This document shows, piece by piece, positions 26,601 to 41,600 of a stretch of 64,000 nt of DNA. Position 1 is the stretch's first letter. Each line of letters opens with the position of its first letter. Position numbers and translations under genes: made by a program. The stretch lies in contig OY365806.1 of NCBI GenBank assembly GCA_959347315.1, positions 49,334,342-49,398,341 on the forward strand. The letters are read 5' to 3'. Under the pieces are notes generated by a model that saw only the letters and a program-made list of their open reading frames with translations, did no database searches and was not told the DNA's origin. This DNA is from Bimastos eiseni. Taxonomy: Eukaryota; Annelida; Clitellata; Crassiclitellata; Lumbricidae.

Positions 26601-29600
26601 TCTCTTCTGAAATAGCTAAATGCAATACAATCATAATGCTCAACGCATCAACCAATGGTCCCATCAGGTGAAGCCATAATCAAAGTTGATAATCAGTTGA
26701 ATGAGACTAGTAGAAAGCCAAAATGTTAGGGAAACCAGAAGTTGGGCTATTGTGAGTAAGCCTGAGATCAAAACAGATGAGTCTATAGTTTACACCTGAC
26801 TAACTTTGAAGAACCAGCACACATCAAAGTCTCAAAAGTAGCCATCTAATTGACGAAAAGTGTTACTTTAATTTCAGGCAATGTGTGTGCGGAAATGGCA
26901 GTTATCATTGATTATTTACTCTTAAGAGTGTGTCATTTCTTTTAATGGGGGTGCTGGTGGCCTGTTGCACCACTTCACTATGCGTTATGCAGAGAAATAG
27001 AGAATTCCTAATAGCTGCATTGATGGATGGATTGCTGTAACCTAAATGTCATACCCTCTACTTGAATTTCATTCCATAGGATTCCCACAAGGTTTCCTTA
27101 TGTCAAATTTTTATTATTTTTTCTCATTGATTTGCACTATTATGTTAAACGATAACCGGAAATCCGGTTATCGGTTTTGAAACCGATAATCGGTTTCTGT
27201 TAGTGACAAAATGATAAATAATATTGACAAAATGATAATTTATTTGAAGGGGTAAACGGTGGGAGTAACTATTACTCTCTTAATGAGGACTAACGGCTTG
27301 TTCGATGATGTGTGTGGCAACTCCGCGGTCCATTATATATTATTTTCCCACAGTTCAATCATGGCTATGCTCATGAATCAGCCTATAGTACAGTATCTTC
27401 GGCCGATGACCCCTTGTCCCCAACAAAGGTCTCCTCTGGGCTCGTGTGAACGGGCGGGAATCAGAGGGAGGGCTGAGGCAAGGAAAGGCATCGAAACCCC
27501 TAGTCGACGACATACCTCTCCTCTGGGCTCGCAAACCTCTCCTCTGAGCTCGAGTGATTGAGTTAACTCTGTAAATAGTTTAGTAATTTCGTTTTTAATT
27601 TTGTAGCTTAGGTCAGCCTATAGTTGTGATGTCTTATGCATGTTTACACTTTTAATAGATGTCAAACTTTCAGTATTTTTAATTTCTTATTAACCAAACT
27701 GATAAAGATAATGAAAAAATTGTCAGAGATTAATGGTAATTTGTGCTGGGTTAATTAATTAAGAAAGTTGTATTATTTGTTGATTGTATTTGAACTGTGT
27801 AAGCATGGTTTTAATTTGAAAGTGCAGTACAAGATTGTAACAAAGTCAATTATTTTTCTTTTCCGTTTTCCCTCATTTTTTTATTTTGTCTTTAAAAACC
27901 GTCGTTTTCTATGTGTTTTACATTTTTGACCTCAAGTTGAATAGCAAAAATAATAACAGTTATTGTTGTTGTAATTGCTGTTGAAAATTTATATAGGCCT
28001 AATATCGATTTAAGAAGTTGCTCAATAAGCTACTGTAAATGATATTAGATGTCATAAAAAGCAGAAAGTTCATTAGCTGGTATGGCTCAGGTCACTGAAA
28101 GATATGCATCAATGGATTCTCATCATAGCTAATAAAGGACACCTTTGTAATGATGATAAAAATAATAAGAAGGTCAAACTATCTGCTTATAAGTTTTGCT
28201 GGGTAACAGTGAAAGGGTTCCTTGCTTGATAAACTCTGATAGGTCCTGACTAATACTTTTATTTAACAATGCTGTCATATCAGAAGGTGATTGGCATAAA
28301 CACAATATCCTTTCATACATGTAGATTATATAGTGATCTGTTTAGATGCCCTTCTCACCCCTTGTCAATCAGTTTCATACATGTAGTTTATTTAGTGATC
28401 TGTTTAGATGCCCTTCTGACCCCTTGTCAAAACCCCTCATCAATTTTATAGGTGCACTAGCTGGGGTACCCAACGTTCGCCCAGGTGAAGAATATTATGG
28501 GGGCACCTTGATTACGAAGTTGTGGGGAAGCATTCCTGTTCTTGCAGTATCTGCAGCCTGTTGTTCCTGACTGGCCCGAGTGGACTCTGCAGCCCTGGAG
28601 GCTGCCTGTATGGCAGAATTCACCTTTCCTCAATCTAATCCCTCCTCATCTCTAATTCCTCTTCTCTTTCTTCGTCTACTCTAATTTCTATTCACTCTTT
28701 GTTCTCACTCACCTTTTCCCAACTTTCTCCCCTTCCTCTATTTCTGACCCTATCCTAACCGCTTCCTCCTCCCACCCCATCCTCCTTTTCACACTGCTCA
28801 CCCTCTTCTCATCATCACCCTTATCCTTTCCCCTACTCCATAATCGTTCCCTATGACTTCCTCCTCCTGCTCCTCCTCATCCTCCTCAACAATCCACCAA
28901 CCCTCTACTGGGTGTCCGAGGTGTTCCCCGAGCAAACTGTAAAAGTGTAAACGGAGAGACAGACACACACACAAAATCTAGATATACATGTAAAAAAATA
29001 GTAATTATAGTGCAGACTGATTGTGCAAACTTAACTTCAACGTAGCTTGCTCAGATGGACCATTTCTTCAAAAGTCTTTGCAACGTAATGTAATGTAAAT
29101 CCATGAAAATTTCTCAGCACCCACAAAGGCCACGTCAAGGATAGAGCTGTACCGATATCGCTTTTTGCCGATTATGCCCATATCAATTATTGGTGATAAG
29201 TTGTTTGCCGATACCCGATTATTTAGCCGATTATTTTACCGATTATTTCATTGTGTTTCCCAAGATGACCGGTTCTAAAAGATAGACCTACTGCTACTGC
29301 CTATTGTTGCCTATTGTTGCGATACAAGCGAACATTTATGTATTTGGGGACTAATTCTAGGCAGCCAATACAGATTAGGCGACCTTGCATGTAATCTATG
29401 TAACTAGACGCCTTCTTGTAACATGCCAATTACGCCATTCCCACCTCAGACAGGCCACTTTTACGGCTTGCCAATTTGGCCTAAAATGACATGATTGTGC
29501 TCAAGATAATTAAGCAGGCACTATAACTCACTCTGCACAACAGGCTACAGCTATAGACACTTTCCCACTGTAGTAACAGTCTAGCACAATGGTTACTGGG

Positions 29601-32600
29601 TGGTCTGAAGTAGAAGCCCGAGTTTCCCACGCTATGGGAAATGAACAGAATGCTGTCCTTCACAGACCCAATGATTTTGCTGTAGTCATTTTGCTCTTAA
29701 AGACTGAAAATAATATTATAAAATGAAAAAAAATAATTTTTAATATCGGCGCTGATTATCTTGCTGATATTCGATATCACCGATATCTCTATAATCGGCC
29801 GACCGATTTATTGGTACAACTCTAGTCAGGGAGACCAGCTTAATCACCTGCGCTAACCAATCCTCTCGTTTCTTTCCGGTGCCAAGTCAAATCCGGGGAG
29901 TGAAGCGCCGATGAGGTAGTTCTGCTGTTGCGTGCACAGTGTCAGATTAGGGTAGTCTATTGTTCACGTATAATTATGCGCCTATACAAAGCAGACAGGC
30001 AGGCTACTCTATACGCCTATACAAAGCAGGGAGACATGCTAATGGGCCGGCAGACAGCTGGTGGTGGCAGGTAAATGCTGGTAGGTTACATGTACAAAGG
30101 AAACTTTGCTTTCATGGATGTGTGAGGGTGCACCGCAGGTTTTGGCCCCTGGAGACGTGGAAGACCGCATGAACGGGCTTCAGGAACCCGCTGGACTGCA
30201 TGTATCAAGTGTTCCCCAGCCAACGGTGTAAGTTTGGAGTGAATTGCTCTCAAACTGTGCAAATGCATCGACTACCAAGGACATGCAGACAGACAGACAG
30301 AAACCCTGCCTTATATATAAGATGTAGGTATACCCTGGCATATATATGTATTGTATATACATATATAATATATTTATATATATAATGTATAGTAAGATTT
30401 TATTATGTGTCTGATATTTATCTATTAATTAACTTTGCATCGCTCGCAAAGTCACACAACAAAATGTGAATCCAAGGCGCGGAAATGGGAATCGGAAAAC
30501 AATTAAATAAAAATAATTAGTTTAAATAATCTAAGAAATTTTTTCTAATTTAAAAGTTATAATTATTACTGCAGACAATATTCTAGAGGTTTGTAAATGT
30601 TAATATTATAATGATATTTAATAGACTGTTTGTTTTCCTCCAGTTTTGTATGAAACTTTTTCTTCCTGGTACTTTTATTACATTTTTATCTGTTATGCTC
30701 TTCCACGATCTCTTGTCCATTTTCTTTTTCTATTCCAGACTTTCTTTTCAGAAAAGTTTAAACCTGTAAATTGCCTTTCCTTAAATTCGTCTGTGTTTCA
30801 CTGACCTCACCTTAGATTTGCTTTTCTATTAAAGGTGGACAGAAGCTGCAGATGAGACCGGATCTGGTGAGCCCCACAAAGGCTATTGGCAATGCTATGC
30901 TACTAACTTGTGAGGCCAAGAACGTTAGTGATGATGATCAGATCCATATTAAATGGCTGGACAACAAGAAACAGGAAATTTTGAGCAAGAATGGAAGGTC
31001 AGTCAGCGGTCTTTTAGATAAAAAAATTTCTATAAACTACTGAGCGTATTACTAATTATTTTCTTTGTAGATCGATTTTAAAAGCAGTTTTACCTTTGTG
31101 GGTTGGTATATTAAGTTTAGATTGATCACTGGTAGGTGATGTGTTGATTGCTAATTGATATTTTTATGTTCTGTGGAATGCTAGACTGAATGACTGCCAA
31201 AACAAGATATGACTTGTCTGTGTGTGATAGTTGATAAAAAGGTTCATAGGGCAACCACATTTAGTTCAGATTTGGACCTCAATATTTGAATGCTTTCTTA
31301 CACTTATTATACACATTAAACAGTGAATCTGAGGTGAGGGATGACCAGTGACATCACTAGGGGGTGCGGACCACACCGGATAACACCATCAGAGAGGTGA
31401 CACCGAAATGATATGATGCACTGTCTTAAAAACGTTTGTGCAGAATTTCAGCAGAAATTCATTAATTTAAAATTAATAACTAAACATATATCGCAACCTT
31501 ATTTTTTATGTATATGATTATGATATATGCAAATTAAGTGAGGCTTAAACTCTATGCTAATATGGATCTACTTTTTTAACCCTCTAATGCTGTCAGTGTC
31601 ATCACTGCTACCCAGTATATATAATGCGCCTTTCGATTGGTGAAGATCGATTGTTGTTTGCACTTACGATTAATCGCCTTCTCTAATAGTGGGGTTCTGT
31701 GCCTTTGTCCATCGATGCTTTTGTATGTAAAAAGCATGCTAGCTAGCATCACTTGCAATTACTGATTCTGAATCCATACATACCACATATGTTCAACTAG
31801 GACCGACCAATTAAAAGTTCGCATATTTTCACATAGGCCAGAGGAGTTTAGAGCCCCACGCTTCAATTTTTATGTGGATGTTTTTCCCTCAGACAAAAGT
31901 TGATGTACAGATCCTTACATTCAAACTGGTACTGAAAAACAAACTTTTGCTTCAACTTGAAATGACTGAGTGTGTGGGCACCCCACTACAAGGTTTCTTC
32001 TCAAAGGCAGCTGTTTTGCTCTGGCATTTAGAGGGATGCTTCAGCCAGGGTTTACAATAATAGTAGAAAGACACTGTTTTGCCAAGAACTTCTGTGTGGA
32101 ATCTTCCTTCCAATTTCCATACAAAATGCTAATTCTTGTGCTCATTATGCACAATTGACATAATTATATACAATACAATACAACTAGCCATTTTTAACCC
32201 GCTCTAACAAGACAAGTCTTGCACGAAAGCTCGCACTTGTCTCAATTGTGCACGAAGGACTTGCTCAAAGTCCCTACAGAGTGACACTTCGGACGAGGGT
32301 TGAACCCGTTCGCTCAGCGCACACTGATTGTTACGGGCCGATCGCTCTAACCAATCGGCCACCGTGCCACATATATGTAAATGTATGTCTCGCAGTGGAA
32401 TTGTAGGGAAGACGCCAACTTCCTATTTGCACTATTGCTTGAGCCTGCAATGGACGAATTCCAGGGTCCTAGATATGAGGCTAGTGCATGCCAAACCTTT
32501 GTACTGTTCCTCGTTAAGCTCGTTCTATTGATACCAAATTCTGATTTGTTATACTGAATGTGAGAGTCTTTCATGCATTTAACTCTCCCCAAACATCTAG

Positions 32601-35600
32601 TCTTTCTGAGTTTTTTCCTTATTTTTTCCATTGCTGGCTGAGTTAAGCCGGCTGTTTTCTTTTATTATCATTTCTCTAAAACTACTATTTTGTCTAAGTC
32701 CGTCCTGTTTTGATGAATTATTACTATTAGCTGTACATAGGAACCCCTAGCTTGCAGGATCATTCGACTCCTTCAGGGACCCCTACACACTATTTATACA
32801 TAAAGTTCATTTGTTATATTCTGTGTATATTTTCTGTTGCATAAGTGTTCTTTATGTTTGTATTCTATGAGTAAAGATGATTCGTGGTTGATTCAGGCAT
32901 GATGACAGACAAATTCACACATGCTATGTAGTACCAACAATTGTCACTCAAAATTCCTTTTGGATGTTCTGATGTCCAAGCGCAACAGTGTCTGGTTTGG
33001 AGATGTGTGAGATTCCGTTGAGTTCTGTTGTCAAGAAAGCACTTGACAGGACTTGCATCAGAAACTCCAAGTGAAATGATGTCCGATCTAGCCAAGACGT
33101 CTGTTGTCTGGCTGTCAGATGACATTGTTTGAAGTATTGTTTTAACATAAATTTGAAATGTCATTTTAATGTAATTGCAATATTATATCCTAAACAATAC
33201 TTTTGTCAAAAATTAGATGTGTGGCGTGATGGGCACCCTGCGTGGCTGCCGATGGTTAAATTCGACTCCTGTAATAACTCGTCATCATTCGCTCACAGTG
33301 TACATGTAATCATACTGCGCAATGTCAGTTTGAAGTTAAAAACGAAGATATTATTATTAGTTTTCATTGAAAGAAGTTAACCATGCTGGAAAAGTGGCAA
33401 TGGAATAAACTTATGTCGTCAAAATTAATTAGAATCCGTATTGTAGTCTAGGAATAAGGCGAGCACACTCACATGATAAATATGCAAATGCAGTGGTCAA
33501 GCTTTTCATGTAGCTTATTCTTTCATGGTGTTTACATGCATTTGGCAATGAATTTGTGCAATTCCCTGTTTTTCACTTATCACGTGGGGTATTAAACCCA
33601 GACGTAAAGGTTAAAAACAAACAAATTAGCAATTTGCCACAGTGCCAAGTTGCATCAGCAAAATGTTTGCCATTATCAGCAGGTTAAACTGATAATGAAA
33701 ACACGGTTAATATTATCTGCTGACAGAATGATAACGGTTATCTTAATGCCTTAAAAGCACTATGCAATAACCAGATACACACTTTCATAAACAATTGAAT
33801 GACTGAATGAATAAAACTTTCCTTCCAATAAAAGGCAGATACTGTACAGCAGCTCTTAAGGCCAGAAGCTCCACATTTACCCAGATAGAGAGCTTTTTTA
33901 GAGATCTGACCTTTCAGGCTGAATCTTTAAGGGGTTGAATGGAGAGAACAGACAGAGTTGGATATGGTCAATGTGACTGACCATCAGGTAAACAAAGAAT
34001 TGAAGCTGCTTTTGCCAGTGAACTTATGGAGTGTGTTGAAATTTCCTTTTTCCATCTGTTCTAATCACTGTTGTGCTTGAAGACCTATAATATATGGCTT
34101 GGGAATGGGAAGTCAACAAGTTGGAGTGCATAGCTGAAGTGCCAACGAAAGTAAATACTCAGTATAGTCAGGAACCAGCCCACGTGTCATGATTGATGCA
34201 TTCCTTTGTTTTTCCAGAGATCCACTACCCATTTATCTACCGTATGGCTGAAGGATGTCTATCTCAAGTGCTGACCCCTAAACGTCACTCAAGTTCGGGG
34301 TAAATGTGCCAGTTACAGTAGGAGTTGGACAGTAGATTCTTGACTTGGAACGAGAGGAGACTGATACAAGCACACCAAGACAGCAAGGAAAAACAGACTT
34401 ATGCAGACATTGAGAGAGACGTTTAGAGCAACAAGTGAAAAAGACTTAGGCCAACACTTTCTCATCAATGGTTTATGCTGAACCTGGATTGCCTCTGCTT
34501 ATCATTTTCGTGTCTGTGGTTGCTTTCCGTTGCAAGTAATCTTGGTAGTCAGCAGTAATTGGCCTCATTTAGGCATTACAAGATGCTCTTTCATCACACC
34601 TCAGGTCCTCCTCATTTCACGACTCTTCATTGTTTAGGCTATCCTTCCAAAGAATGATTTTGTTCACACTGTTCAGTCTGGTCCAAAAAAATGTATTCAC
34701 CTTTGTGGGCTTTGTGTGACCATTCTGTTTTCGTTATCTTCTTTCACAAATCAGCCTAAGACATTTTTTTTTAGCTTATTGCAGAGAGAGTTGAATTGAA
34801 TCTATAAATGAGCACTTAATAAGTTTAATAATGATAATGATGATGATGATGATGATGATAACAAACATTATAATTGTATCCAGCTGCTAACCCGTGAAGA
34901 ATCACGGGTTGGAAAATATAATAGCTCACAATTCAACCCGTTTCCTCCCATTGCACAGAAAGGCTACAACTTGTGCTTCAAAGGCAACGAAATTCAGCAG
35001 TCGTTGCACTGTTTACCCGTGAAATGCCCTCTGAACAACATTGTTTACCCGTATATATTAGTAACGGTGATTTAACCGATTCAAAATCGAGTTTCATTCA
35101 TTAAATGTGCAATTCATTTTAATAACTGCAAATATACCTACATTACACAATGTAGTTAATTTTAATAACTGCAAATATACTTACACAAATGTGAATAAAA
35201 CGATTTTGAAACGCGAATCGGACATCTATTTACATTATGCAAGACTCTAGCAACGAAACAACAGCACCCAAAAAGTTACTGGACCTCGGTGCTGTGGACA
35301 GATAGACGCACACACAGATATCACATAATTTAGGTAATTATTATAATGTAGATAATAGCAGTGCTACTATTACTAATAATAAAATAATAATAATCACAAT
35401 AATAATACCATATTGCTGAATAGTGTCTATCTCACCATGTCATCACAACAAGTCAGTCCATGGTTTGATCTCTTTCAGACTTTTAAAGTTGTTAAAAGTA
35501 GCACATGATTTATATACCATTGTTTTCTTATTGATGCCAGGACCAGTAATATCTACGTATTTTCTGGCATTATTCTCAGGTATTTGCAGAATTTAAAAAA

Positions 35601-38600
35601 ATGCATAAACTCTACAACAGGAATCCAGAATTTAATTTCTTGCTCTACACTGGCAAAACAGTTACGTCATCATGTGAGGCATTATGTGTGTTGCCAAGCA
35701 AGGCAGTAAAGACGTCCACTTATTGACATTTTAAACAATCTGTTGACATTCAGTTTTACTCCTCCCATTCCCCACAACAATTACCTGTAGGCACATACCA
35801 CTCAATACCCTCTCGACCGCCCCGTCGCAGAGGGCGTATGGAGTCTGTGGTGTATGCAGTGTAGAGCGATGGCTACATATATAATAGCTTAAATTTGTGT
35901 GGAGAAGGATCATCTCCATGGACCTAGAAACCAGCAACATAAGTTCAGAGAGTCAGAATGCCGGCTGAACACAATTCGGGCAGAAAGATGCGGTATTCTG
36001 AACAAAATTCGGACAGAAAGACATACCTACAAGAGACAGGAACTTGCAGCACATCGTTCATGCAACCAATCACACAAACGAAACATAGAGCTAGCAGCAC
36101 TTGCAGTTGGGTGACGGAGGGAGGCCCAAGAGAGGCATTCCTGCCCAAGATGAAATCACCAACCCACATTGCTGCCGTGCAAGATTATGAAATTGTATTG
36201 TATTTTTAATTTAAGTATTTATAAGGCACCTCTAGTAGGGTGAACCGTTCAGAAGCACTGCCAGTGTGTAAGGCCCCGCGAAAAGAAGTAGGTTTTGAGA
36301 AAAGCAACACAAGAGGATGAGGGATGGCCAGATAGAATTTTGAAGCGAAGTGATGGATATATAACACATTCCACAGAGAGGGACCAATTGAAGCAAAAGA
36401 TGAGACTGAGCCATAGCTGTTCTAGTTCAAGGAACCAAGAGGTCAAATCTGTTGAACGAGCAAAGTGGACGGAGGGAGGAAGCTGAATGAAATGCATTCT
36501 ATAAGCTGCCTGACCAAACCAATCAATCAATCAATTACTAATGCTTGATATAGCGCCCCTTCAAGATATCTACTCAGAGGTGCTCCTGGCCTAACCCTAG
36601 GCTGAACAGGACAGTTTTTAACACGGGGAGACTACTGATCTCAAAATTAATATAGATAAAATTCTCAGACATGGACAACTCAACAACCTGGTACATGCTA
36701 TTGACCGTTGCAGTCGGGATCTTGAAGATACCTGGAAGAGGAGGCAGACGCTATAACCTAACATCAACAATTAAGAAAAGACTCACTAACTGACAAACGA
36801 ACTGGGCTGAAATATCGTAATCACACAGCCTCAAGAAAATGAACAAAGGAAACAGATAGAAAACAGACACCAATCAGTCAGTGACTGAAGCAGTAGCTTT
36901 GTAGCTGGAAGGTGGAAATATAAGAGCAGTTGAGTGATAAACCGGCAAAGGCAGACTGAGAAATTCTCAAAGAACTTGAAGAGCTTCTACTGAAATACTC
37001 TGAACCATAGCAAGCCCGATCCTTGCCAAAGCGTCGGATGGTGCATTTACAGAGGAGCAAGTCAGAGGCCACACATGAACCACGTTCCAAGTGGGCTCGG
37101 ACTACATGTGGTGCACACGAGAACTCGTCGAGGAGGTCTTGCACACGAGGACTCGTCGAGGAGCTCAACGTAATCGAGGTCAACCCTTTTCATCCATTAC
37201 TGGCCGTGTCATAGCTGCTTCTGAGAGGAATATGTATGGAGCAGATTAGACCAATCTTGTTAGGAGGCACTCTTCGTGCTCTGCGAATGAATACAGGAGG
37301 TGTGCATCTGATGGTAATAGGATGATACTGGAGGAGACTAGCATATAAATCAATCAATGAAATCAATCAACCAAATGCACTGTCTTTCATGAATTCCCTA
37401 AGCTCTGAGGCAGATAATAATTTTCAGTCATTTTTTTTAATCTGTGGTGTATTTCCACTCTCTTTTTGTTCTTGTTCTCAAAATAATTCCTAATTTTGTT
37501 CTTATTCTCATGAAATGAAATGCCCTTGATGAGTTTGCTTCTAATTCCTATAGCCGTTAGTGAAAATATAGCCAGACATGTTCATAGTGCTTTTGAGGTT
37601 TTTTAAGATGCACTTGTAAAAGTCCAGATACATGCATGCATAGAAGCATATGAGGGTGTTTTTAGCCACCATGGATCTATTGTGATCCACTGCAGAGCAG
37701 AATGCAAGAGACTGCAGATTGATTCATTGCAGAACTGAGTGCAAGAGGCAGCGATTGATCCTTGTGGATTCCAATTTCCAATTTCGCCCTCTGTTTGCTG
37801 TGCAAATCTGCATTAGTGACAGAAGCGAATCCGTGACGTCACGAGCGGGGAAGGGGAGTCAGCACAATCATACATGTAGCTTCAATAATATTTGTATGGC
37901 ATCATCTAGTTTTCAGGATTTATGATGACCACTTTTGTTTCCCAGATTTATTTTCAGCCTGCAGAGCTGTCTTGACTTCTGTAGTTTCCTCACCCTTCTT
38001 CCAAGGCCTATCTGTTGTTGTGTGATAATATGTTGAACTTGCACTTCAGCTCAAATCCCGAATTCATTATTAACTTTGTATAGCACATCTTAATGAGTTC
38101 TACCCAGGAGTGTTGCAACTATTCCTGTTATGGATATTAATGATAAAGGTCTAACGCGGATGAACAATTACCCCGCTTTATCACATCTGACTTGGAAAAA
38201 TGTTTTCTTTGGCATTTTGTTGGATTTTTCGTGTTCACTTCTGAGCTTTGTAAGACGATATTTTAAAATTACATTTGTATTTTACTGTATTATATTAATA
38301 ATGCTTAACAAATGGAGGTTGTATGAAGGTTTCAATTCTTTACTAATTGTTCCTGTAGCAAGGCAGTGGTACCAGCCAGACCAGTATCCTCTGCCTGGCT
38401 GACTGGGAAGTGCCATCCATGCACACCATACAAAAAGGATGTCAGAGCTTGTTTATGTATTTGTGTGATCTGGTATTTCATGGGAATAGAGGTCCTGTAA
38501 ACACTTGGGTGAAGACAGATGGATGACTTTAAGGTAAAGCCAGATGGACGACTTGATACTCTGTGTGTGTGTTCGTGTGTGTGTGTGTGCGCATGTGCCA

Positions 38601-41600
38601 TGTGTGTGCATGGGTGTGTGTCCCTGTTGGATGGTTGTCCGGCTTGTCCCTTAGGTGGGTGGATGCTTTATTCATCCACTTGGTGTGCATTTCGAAAGGC
38701 TGTAGTTTCCTTTTTGTTTTACTTTACCTGTTGGTTTAGTTGTACTGATAACATAAAACTTTGATCTGAGACTTTGTTATCTATTTGAAAGTATATCTGT
38801 TACTATTACAAAGGATGTTTTATTTAGTTCAAGAGAACTGCTCAGTAGGGCTTTTCACCCAACTCCGGCTAAATAGGTGTTAAGATTATTTGACAGCATA
38901 GTTGAGTGGCCCATGGGCATTAAGAGCAGTGTAACAGGTATGTCAGTCTTAGGACCAGCAACCAAAATGAAAGTCTCTGCCTTACAGCCGTAATTTAGTA
39001 CTTAGATTTGTTTTCTAAAGGTGGCTGATGTTCAAGTAAAGGGTGTATTTGTAATTGTATTTATTTATAAATGCATTTGCAATTGAAATTGTGTAGGAGT
39101 GTTTTCAAAGGGCATGAGGTTTGAGAGAACAAAGTCACTGACTGATGATATTATGGTTTGCTTAAATTAAAGACTGAGCTGTTATTTTTTCTTTAATCGG
39201 ATTGCTTCTATTGGTATTGTATTGTTTTATATTCAATTTATGTGAATGCATTTAAGAAAAACTTTTCAGAGAGCCATGTGATATAGGGAGATTTGACCCA
39301 TTTTATGTTGACCATAATGTTACGTTTTAGCAAGATTTTCGCAGAATGTGTTGTACGTAATAAAAATTACGTTTGTGGTAGTCGGTGCGATCCACGCCCT
39401 GTGATGACCGTAATATTAGGCTTACGTTTAGCATTGTTTTTTGTATTGATTCTGTAGATGGCAGTATCGTTAAAGAATCGTTCGTGGTTTTTTTGGTTTC
39501 GTTTTTGTTTAAACTCGCGTTTGTAGGCTAACATAAAATTATTCTTTTTACACACAAATTTGTCAGACAAACTGGTCTGAAGTCAAACCTCCTCTATAAA
39601 TCTGGTAGCAGCTATATTTGGAAAGAATTGATACACATATGACCAGCAATGCAGTTGGAACAATCCGGAGATAATCTCAAGACTTCCAGAATTGTCATGA
39701 CTCTACTACTCGATGTGCTTGGGAAGGTTATATAGTTTACATGGACAATTACTACACTTCTCCAGTGCTGTTCAGAGAACTTATTGCAAATGACACCAAT
39801 GCAGTTGGGACGGTGCATTTGAATAGAAAAAATATCCCAGTAGGCCAAGATCTTAAGAAGAAACTAGCTTGTGGTCAAGTAGTTACACATTATTCTGGAA
39901 AACTGATGGCTTTGAAGTGGTACGACAAAAGGATGTTTCAATGTTGTCAACATTTCACACAGGTGCAGTTCAGGATGTTGTTAGCCATCGTGGTACAAAA
40001 GAAAAGCTTATTGCTATGTACCAGCGACAGCAAAGAAGGTCCACACACAAAGAATTTGCATAGTTTGTTCTTCTAAAACTGAATGGGAGGAAAGTCCGAA
40101 AAGAGTCATGGCACGAGTGTGCTGAGTGTGATGTTGGGTTGTGCGCAGCGCCATTCTTCAGACTCTATCACATTAATCTACAATTCTGATGCAAAATCTA
40201 ACTTTTACTAACTTTGATAACCAAGAAATTTATTTTTTGGTTTTCAATTACTTTGATATTGTCATAAATTTGATATTTGCAAAAAAGGAAAAAGTTAAGT
40301 TTTTTCGCTATTTCTTCCAAAACAATTCCACAGTATGCAAAACATTTACAACTTAAAAAATTCCACAGTAAAGGGGTTAATAAACCATTGCTAATACGAC
40401 AATTATAGGATTATGAATTATGACATTTTTAAATATACATTGGCCTAACCTTCAATATCTCAGCTTTATCTTTCCCATGTCTCTCTTCCTGTAGCCTACA
40501 TAAATTGTTGTCTTTACATTACATTACTTACATGTAATTTATCCAAGCTTGAAACAGTGTCTATGTGATGCACAAGGCATCAAATAATGGTAGCTTCTAA
40601 GCAAATTGCATTCTGAAATTGAATTGTTTGTATGGAACCATATGGCCCTAGAGACCCAATGACAGGTTACAGAGGTGGTTAATTTGGATAATAAATGTAG
40701 AGGTACTTGTATGGGTATACTTGTACACATATCTGAGTCCACAATCATATGATTACATCTTCTGTGTAGATGGGACTGACCTTACTTTGTAATTGCATAC
40801 CCTTCTGGTCAGAGACAGTACAACCATATTTTTATCAACACTTGATAAACTGTTCTCTTTTGCTGGGGCTGGACATTTGCCTCTGAGTTGGAATCTTCGA
40901 GGGGTATATTAACTGTCTTAATTATCTCATGGTTGAATAATCTCTATTTTGATCAGTTTTTTATATTTAGAAAAAAATCCATGTTATAAACAAACATATC
41001 AAATATCTCTGCAGTCTGCTTGTGAATTCTAACAGCGTGCTTGTGGCTAGTCAATCAGTATTTCGGAAAATCATTCGACTGGTCCCTCTTTATTAACCTA
41101 CTTGCGTATGCATGTTTAAGGCACCATGGATAGTAGGGATGAACTGAAACTCGGCTTGGAACTGCGCTCGGCTGAGTTTTGTAGTACTCTGCATAAACTT
41201 GGACTCAGACAAACAATGGGTCCGAGTTTTATTAAAAAATCAGCTTTCTGATTTTCTGTTTGAAGATCTGATTATTTTATTTACAAATCGACAATCAACC
41301 TAACTAAAACACATACATTATTACTATTAGTGCTTGCTCGCTACTACAATTCCTAGTATAAACTGAGGCAAAACATAAAACTCATAAAAATTGCGCAAAC
41401 TGCTAAACAAAAAATCAAGAGAATGAGACCTTCTTAAATATTCAAAACTTGGACACGATACAAGTCAATTTGTAAAATTTCGTCTCTGCAGGAAATTCAC
41501 ACTCGGTTCACCCCTAATGGATAGGGTCCAGGTTACCATTTTGGGTCTGTTAAGTGTCAGTGTGGCCTTCTACAGGGTTGATCATAGTGATTTTTAATTC

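Larger units (their letters stand above)
2521..30834 (+). other. Intron 1 (28.3 kb)
   Basis: Large first intron carrying no coding exon that I could support. Contents are listed separately: LINE and SINE pieces at 3021-3440, 3541-3595, 4381-4870, 15020-15180, 23830-23960 and 26011-26600; MITEs at 15922-16855, 16056-16168, 17851-18419 and 29142-29824; microsatellites at 4910, 5641 and 20721; tandem duplications at 15394 and 28311; and a pyrimidine tract at 28617. The stretches 5760-12080, 18760-20720, 20910-23830 and 23960-26010 show nothing recognisable beyond short chance frames. Confidence 0.75.

Noticed and set aside
27259..27561. 100-codon frame with a Pro/Ser/Arg-rich C-terminus
   Set aside because: Contains short internal duplications (CTCCTCTGGGCTCG) and no recognisable domain; probably repeat-derived.
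34889..34910. Helitron 3' hairpin (ACCCGTGA/TCACGGGT)
   Set aside because: On the minus strand the hairpin is followed by CTGG, but the next base is A rather than T and no matching TC 5' end was found.
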